This document shows positions 59,946 through 64,000 of a stretch of 64,000 nt of DNA, piece after piece. A program made the position numbers and the translations under genes. Below the pieces are notes generated by a model, which was not told where the DNA came from, ran no database searches, and saw only the letters and a program-made list of their open reading frames with translations. Origin of the DNA: Carboxylicivirga sp964602515 (lineage in GTDB: Bacteria; Bacteroidota; Bacteroidia; Bacteroidales; Marinilabiliaceae); assembly GCA_964602515.1 (NCBI GenBank), contig CAZRRJ010000001.1, positions 1-64,000 on the forward strand, given 5' to 3'. How positions within the stretch are numbered: the stretch's first letter is position 1; each line of letters begins with the position of its first letter.

Positions 59946-61802
59946 TTATTGTACTTGGTATATAAATGATTCGAGAGGTTTTAAAGAAACTTTTATAAAT
60001 CCTGTGCCTTCTTTTACTTTAAGTATGTTTTTTGTGTTATATAATTGATCCGTCAGCTTATATTTACCATCCTTAAGTTTCCACTCCTTTATTAAGTCGG
60101 TTGGTAATTGTAAAAAGAAGGATTGTGTATTTTCATCATGAAAGTTAGATAGTACAATTACTTGTTCGCTATCAGACCAGCGCGTAAAGGCAAATACTTT
60201 ATTACTATAGCCTTTTGTTGAAGTGCGGTTATATGTATGTATTTCCCGGTATTGCCCCATCATTGCACTACTATTAATGGAATAGTTAAGCAGGCGTTTG
60301 TAAAAGTCACGTAATTCCTTCTCGTCATCAGATAATAATTCTCCATCAAAAGCTCCATTATTCATCCACCGCTGATGGTTAGGAACACCAAAATAATCAA
60401 AAATAGTTGTACGGCTATTGCTACCAAAACCTGCATCTTCAGCTCCAGGTTCGCCAACTTCTTGCCCGAAATAAATCATGGTTGGCGCTGTACTTATCGT
60501 TGTGGAAACTACCATGGCAGGCTTACCCTTCATTGCATTGCCAACAAACTCAGGACTTGCAATACGCTGTTCATCATGATTTTCAAGAAAGTGGAGCATG
60601 TGATGCTCAATATCTTTCAAGTTTTCTTGTATGGCAGGTAAATTATCGGTCAGGCCGTACCCTTGCATAATGTGTTTTAAAGTATCGTAAAGCTCCACTT
60701 TATCATATAAATAGTCCATTTTACCTTTGTGTATATAAGCACGGTACAGTGATGGGTTGTAAACTTCAGCCAGTAGAAATGCATCCGGGTTTGCCATTTT
60801 AATGGCCGAGTTCATATAACTCCAGAATTCAACTGGAACCATTTCAGCCATATCAAAACGGAAGCCATTAACTCCTAAATTAGTCCAGTATAGAGCTATA
60901 TCACGGAATTTAATCCACGAATCTGGTACTGTTTTATCTAGCCAGAAAGTATAATGAGCTTTGTAATCTTTTGTATCGTAATTATCCGGTAAAAGATCAA
61001 AATCTTTTGTACCATCAGGACGTACGCCATAGTTTATTTTAACCGTTTCATACCAATCGTGAAAGTGAGGTTGAGTTAAACGTGAGCCGTTGCCAGTCCA
61101 TTTTGCCGGTTTTTCATCAAAATAATCGTCAGATAAAGAATGTTTTTCCCCGTTTAAAGGTTGATAATTATTTTCAGGATCCGGCACTTTAAAAGTTTGA
61201 CCAGGTATATAGTAAAAGTTGTTATTAACAGCATACTCAACTGTTGTATCGTCATTTGCACCAAAATCATTTACGCCTTCAGGATTATTTTTTCCTTCGT
61301 AGTGGCGTGCCACATGATTAGGTACAATATCTATTAATACTTTCATGCCATGCTTGTGTGTACGCTCTATTAATGCAGTAAACTCCTCCAGGCGTTTTGA
61401 AGGGTCTACTGCTAAATCAGGATTAACATTGTAATAATCCTTAACAGCATAAGGTGAGCCAGCACGACCTTTAACAACATCAGGGTCGTCGTTTGAGATT
61501 CCATAAGCGCTGTAATCGTTTATTACGGCATGGTGTGGTACTCCGGTATACCAGATGTGTGTAACACCCAAATCTTTAATTTCCTTAAGCGCTTTGTCAT
61601 TAAAATCATTGAATTTACCTACGCCATTTTCTTCTAGCGTGCCCCAGGCCTTGTTTGTTGTGTTAGTATTACCAAATAATCGAGTGAAGACCTGGTATAT
61701 AACAGCCTTTTTATTTTGTGGCTCCCCTGTTGATTTTGTTTTAGGTTGGCATCCAGTTATTAACAAAGCTAGTAATGCCGTTAATGATAGTATTTTGTTC
61801 AT
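59946..61802 (-). CDS. GH13 alpha-amylase-family lipoprotein
   Basis: A 618-residue glycoside hydrolase. Lipoprotein signal LTALLALLITGC (Cys18). GH13 regions are in order: DIVPNHVARHYEG (region I), GFRFDMAEMVP with the nucleophile Asp (II), LLAEVYNPSLY with the acid/base Glu (III), and LENHDEQRIAS with the third Asp (IV). The C-terminal beta domain is complete. It should cleave alpha-glucans in the periplasm or at the surface. It lies 9 nt downstream of the GH31 gene, with which it forms an alpha-glucan-degrading pair. Confidence 0.95.
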   Translation of the reverse strand: MNKILSLTALLALLITGCQPKTKSTGEPQNKKAVIYQVFTRLFGNTNTTNKAWGTLEENGVGKFNDFNDKALKEIKDLGVTHIWYTGVPHHAVINDYSAYGISNDDPDVVKGRAGSPYAVKDYYNVNPDLAVDPSKRLEEFTALIERTHKHGMKVLIDIVPNHVARHYEGKNNPEGVNDFGANDDTTVEYAVNNNFYYIPGQTFKVPDPENNYQPLNGEKHSLSDDYFDEKPAKWTGNGSRLTQPHFHDWYETVKINYGVRPDGTKDFDLLPDNYDTKDYKAHYTFWLDKTVPDSWIKFRDIALYWTNLGVNGFRFDMAEMVPVEFWSYMNSAIKMANPDAFLLAEVYNPSLYRAYIHKGKMDYLYDKVELYDTLKHIMQGYGLTDNLPAIQENLKDIEHHMLHFLENHDEQRIASPEFVGNAMKGKPAMVVSTTISTAPTMIYFGQEVGEPGAEDAGFGSNSRTTIFDYFGVPNHQRWMNNGAFDGELLSDDEKELRDFYKRLLNYSINSSAMMGQYREIHTYNRTSTKGYSNKVFAFTRWSDSEQVIVLSNFHDENTQSFFLQLPTDLIKEWKLKDGKYKLTDQLYNTKNILKVKEGTGFIKVSLKPLESFIYQVQ

Positions 61803-61811
61803 GTAAATATA

Positions 61812-64000
61812 TTATTCAGTTATTATTTTTATAAGGTTTTCTTTTAAGGTAAACTTTACTTTTAAAATTCCTGTTTTGGCATTGTAATAAGCTCCCACAT
61901 CACCTTTGGCATAACGTTTTGCAGATTTATTTACTTTAAAGTTTTTATTTTCAATGCTTATATGTTGGGTTTTTGAGTCAAAATCATGAATGACTAGTTC
62001 AATGTTTCGTTCGCAAAGCATTCCCTCGTATTGGTATCGCAAGGGTTTAATTTCGAAAGTTAAAAAGCCTTGGTTGTAACAATTAAAAAGTAATTCTTCA
62101 GAGTGTTTATTGACAAGGCTATGGCGTGTTTTTCCATCGTCTTCATATATAAAACCTTGTCCGTGTGGTACAGAGGCATCATGGTAATAGTGTAAAGTAA
62201 GGTTCTTGCTCGTGTATTCTTCCATATTATTAAAGGCAGGAACCATTGGAATAAATGCACCCGCTTTGATGAATACTGGTATCGTATTAATATTTGTTTT
62301 AACACTAATCTCCTGGCCACCGGTATGTTTTTCTCCTGTAAAATAATTAATCCAAACAAATCCTTCCGGCAGATACACTTTTTGGATGGTAAGACCTTTC
62401 TCAACGACAGGAGAAACCAGAATGTTGTCACCCCACAAGTATGTTTTGGTTTCATTTATCAAGTCAGGGTTATTATCAATATAGAACAAGGGGCGCATCA
62501 TAGGAATGCCCATTGTACTATTTTCATGCATTAGAGTATAATTATATGGTGTCAATTTATAACGTAGTTTAATAAAATCTCGCACAATGGCTTTAGTACT
62601 ATCATCCCAGAAGATGGGTTCTGGAGGTACATCTTCTTGTGCATGAGTGCGATAGATGGGCTGAAATGTGCCATATTGTAACCAACGTGTATAAAGCTCA
62701 GCGTCTTTATAGTTACCTGCAAAACCGCCAAGGTCGGAATGCATATAGGCCAACCCCTGCATGCCCATTTGTAAGGCTATTTCAACCTGTGATTGTAAAC
62801 CACCCCATGAGCGGCTTACATCACCAGACCATGGAACTAATCCATAGCGTTGAGAGCCTATAAAGCCTGAGCGCATTAAGGTGACGGGTCTGACTGATGA
62901 AAAATCTTTTTCAAAACCATCGTGAATCACTTTAGCCCACTCATGACCATAAATATTATGTACATGGTCAGCACGTCCATTCACATGCACCATATCATCA
63001 GGATGTACTTCTGGTTCGCCAAGGTCGCCCCACCAACCGTCAACTCCTGTTAAAGTATGCTTTTTGTATATAGACCAAAACCAATCCTTAGTAACTGGTT
63101 TAAAAATATCTAGCAGGGCTGTTGTTCCAAAAAAGAAATTATATATGCATGGTTCTCCTATTGAATCAGTACCTAATAAACCCTTTTCGGTACACTCTGT
63201 AAAATTGTTGCTCTCCTTTAGTATAAATGGTTCGGTTATTAAAATTGTTTTAACACCTTTTTCCTTGTTTCGTTGTAGCATTAATTCAGGTTGAGGAAAA
63301 GAATCTCGGTCCCAATCTAAATTACCCATATGGCCTTTCAGATCAGGACCAAACCAGTATAAATCAAGAACAATACCATCCAAGGGGATGTCTTCTTTCT
63401 GGTATTGGTCAATTATTGATTCAACTTCTTGTTGAGAATGATACCCCATGCGCGAAGATATATTGCCCAATGCCCAGCGCGGAAGCATTGGTTGCCGTCC
63501 GGTAAGATCTGTAAAATTAACAGCAAGTTCACGCCAATTGTCACCAACAACAATAAAATAACTCATTCGTCCGCTAACGGCTTCAAATTGCATAATATCT
63601 TTTTCTGTGGCACCAAGATCAAGGTACCCACTGGCTCCGTTATCAAAACCCAACATGTACTTCTTTGACGATATAATAAGTGGCATTGAATAGTACATTA
63701 ATTCAGCATGAGTTTCATACCCATAGCTTGCCTTGTTATAAAGCTGAAGGCGGTGGCCGCGCCTGTTCATACTACCAAAGGCACGCTCTCCACCGCCCAT
63801 TAGTTTTTCATCCTTTGACAGGTTAAAGCGAAAGCCTTGATTCTTATCGTTGGCAAAAAAACCTTTTTCTTCCGATAAAAGCAGTTCTCCTTTATGAAAG
63901 TAGCTGATTTTGAATGGCGACTTAGTAATAAGTACTTCCAGGTGGGGCAAGGCAAAATGAATTTTATCTTCTGTATCACTGTATTGTACGGTCTTTAAAT
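61812..64000 (-). CDS. GH31 alpha-glucosidase, 5'-truncated by window edge
   Basis: The frame is open up to the right edge (reading LKTVQYSDTEDKIHFAL before PHLEVLITKSP), so the true start lies outside; the TTG at 63950 is not the start. The N-terminal galactose-mutarotase-like domain is followed by the barrel: PLDGIVLDLYWFGPD, then DGWWGDLGEPEVH with the catalytic nucleophile Asp of W-x-D-x-x-E, and the acid/base region at LVPWSGDVSRSWGGL. A C-terminal DUF5110-type domain (FIYEDDGKTRHSLV) is complete. It acts on alpha-glucosides with the GH13 enzyme. Confidence 0.94.
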   Translation of the reverse strand, partial: LKTVQYSDTEDKIHFALPHLEVLITKSPFKISYFHKGELLLSEEKGFFANDKNQGFRFNLSKDEKLMGGGERAFGSMNRRGHRLQLYNKASYGYETHAELMYYSMPLIISSKKYMLGFDNGASGYLDLGATEKDIMQFEAVSGRMSYFIVVGDNWRELAVNFTDLTGRQPMLPRWALGNISSRMGYHSQQEVESIIDQYQKEDIPLDGIVLDLYWFGPDLKGHMGNLDWDRDSFPQPELMLQRNKEKGVKTILITEPFILKESNNFTECTEKGLLGTDSIGEPCIYNFFFGTTALLDIFKPVTKDWFWSIYKKHTLTGVDGWWGDLGEPEVHPDDMVHVNGRADHVHNIYGHEWAKVIHDGFEKDFSSVRPVTLMRSGFIGSQRYGLVPWSGDVSRSWGGLQSQVEIALQMGMQGLAYMHSDLGGFAGNYKDAELYTRWLQYGTFQPIYRTHAQEDVPPEPIFWDDSTKAIVRDFIKLRYKLTPYNYTLMHENSTMGIPMMRPLFYIDNNPDLINETKTYLWGDNILVSPVVEKGLTIQKVYLPEGFVWINYFTGEKHTGGQEISVKTNINTIPVFIKAGAFIPMVPAFNNMEEYTSKNLTLHYYHDASVPHGQGFIYEDDGKTRHSLVNKHSEELLFNCYNQGFLTFEIKPLRYQYEGMLCERNIELVIHDFDSKTQHISIENKNFKVNKSAKRYAKGDVGAYYNAKTGILKVKFTLKENLIKIITE

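Noticed and set aside
63950..64000. Start of the GH31 gene at 63950
   Set aside because: The codon there is TTG inside a frame that stays open to the window edge and reads as protein, so the gene is truncated.

Overview
The window comes from a member of the Bacteroidota, probably of the Marinilabiliales/Prolixibacteraceae type. The evidence is low GC, a SusC/SusD pair behind an ECF sigma/FecR switch, many outer-membrane lipoproteins, NVEALA-like leader peptides, six-bladed beta-propeller lipoproteins, CdaA next to FolP, and promoter-like boxes of the TAnnTTTG type. The genus is an inference. No rRNA or tRNA gene was seen; tmRNA is present.

Layout. 1-1344 (minus) is the 5' part of a secreted lectin/Ig-repeat protein. 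2034-3826 (minus) is an IbrB/IbrA-like pair (ParB-like protein and PAPS-reductase-like ATP pyrophosphatase). 4338-5000 holds a dead insertion-sequence orfA and an 11-copy 21-bp tandem repeat. 5023-5721 (minus) is an unknown helical protein. 6178-11296 (minus) is a six-gene glycosyltransferase cluster. 11818-20868 (plus) is a polysaccharide-utilisation locus: ECF sigma, FecR, SusC, SusD, a LamG remnant and a sulfatase. 20967-22376 (minus) is mnmE.

23000-52941 (plus) is the most unusual part. It starts with a decayed copy of an O-antigen-ligase-like gene and an intact TPR/HTH regulator. Then come five small secreted peptides that each carry an N-terminal hydrophobic leader and an A-x-A cleavage motif. 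Four of the five have an even number of cysteines (4, 4, 4, 8) after that motif. Four peptides are each followed by a six-bladed beta-propeller lipoprotein and a small CxxC thioredoxin-like protein. Interleaved are a signal peptidase I, a transglutaminase-like/discoidin lipoprotein, a DUF1573 protein, and the four genes of one RND-type tripartite pump (adaptor, RND-A, RND-B, TolC). The pump genes are split apart by peptide cassettes, a four-helix-bundle gene and a GxxExxY gene. My working model (inference) is a secreted disulfide-bonded peptide family with its own leader processing, oxidative folding, outer-membrane propeller partners and export pump. Two peptide genes have a paralogous leader containing a hairpin with compensatory base changes. 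Three peptide genes are followed by a strong hairpin before the propeller gene, which would keep peptide expression above that of the rest. One thioredoxin-like gene needs a -1 frameshift at a dnaX-type slippery sequence.

Two families of short repeats (a CAGTAATC-like heptamer and a CACAGAGA-like repeat) run through this locus. They also sit inside coding sequence: they form several loops of the ligase-like protein and the C-termini of three pump proteins.

53483-64000 is mostly housekeeping: tmRNA (minus), a WM-repeat membrane protein, malate dehydrogenase, folP-cdaA, a SDR epimerase, a hemolysin III protein, and GH13 and GH31 glycosidases (the last is 5'-truncated by the window edge).
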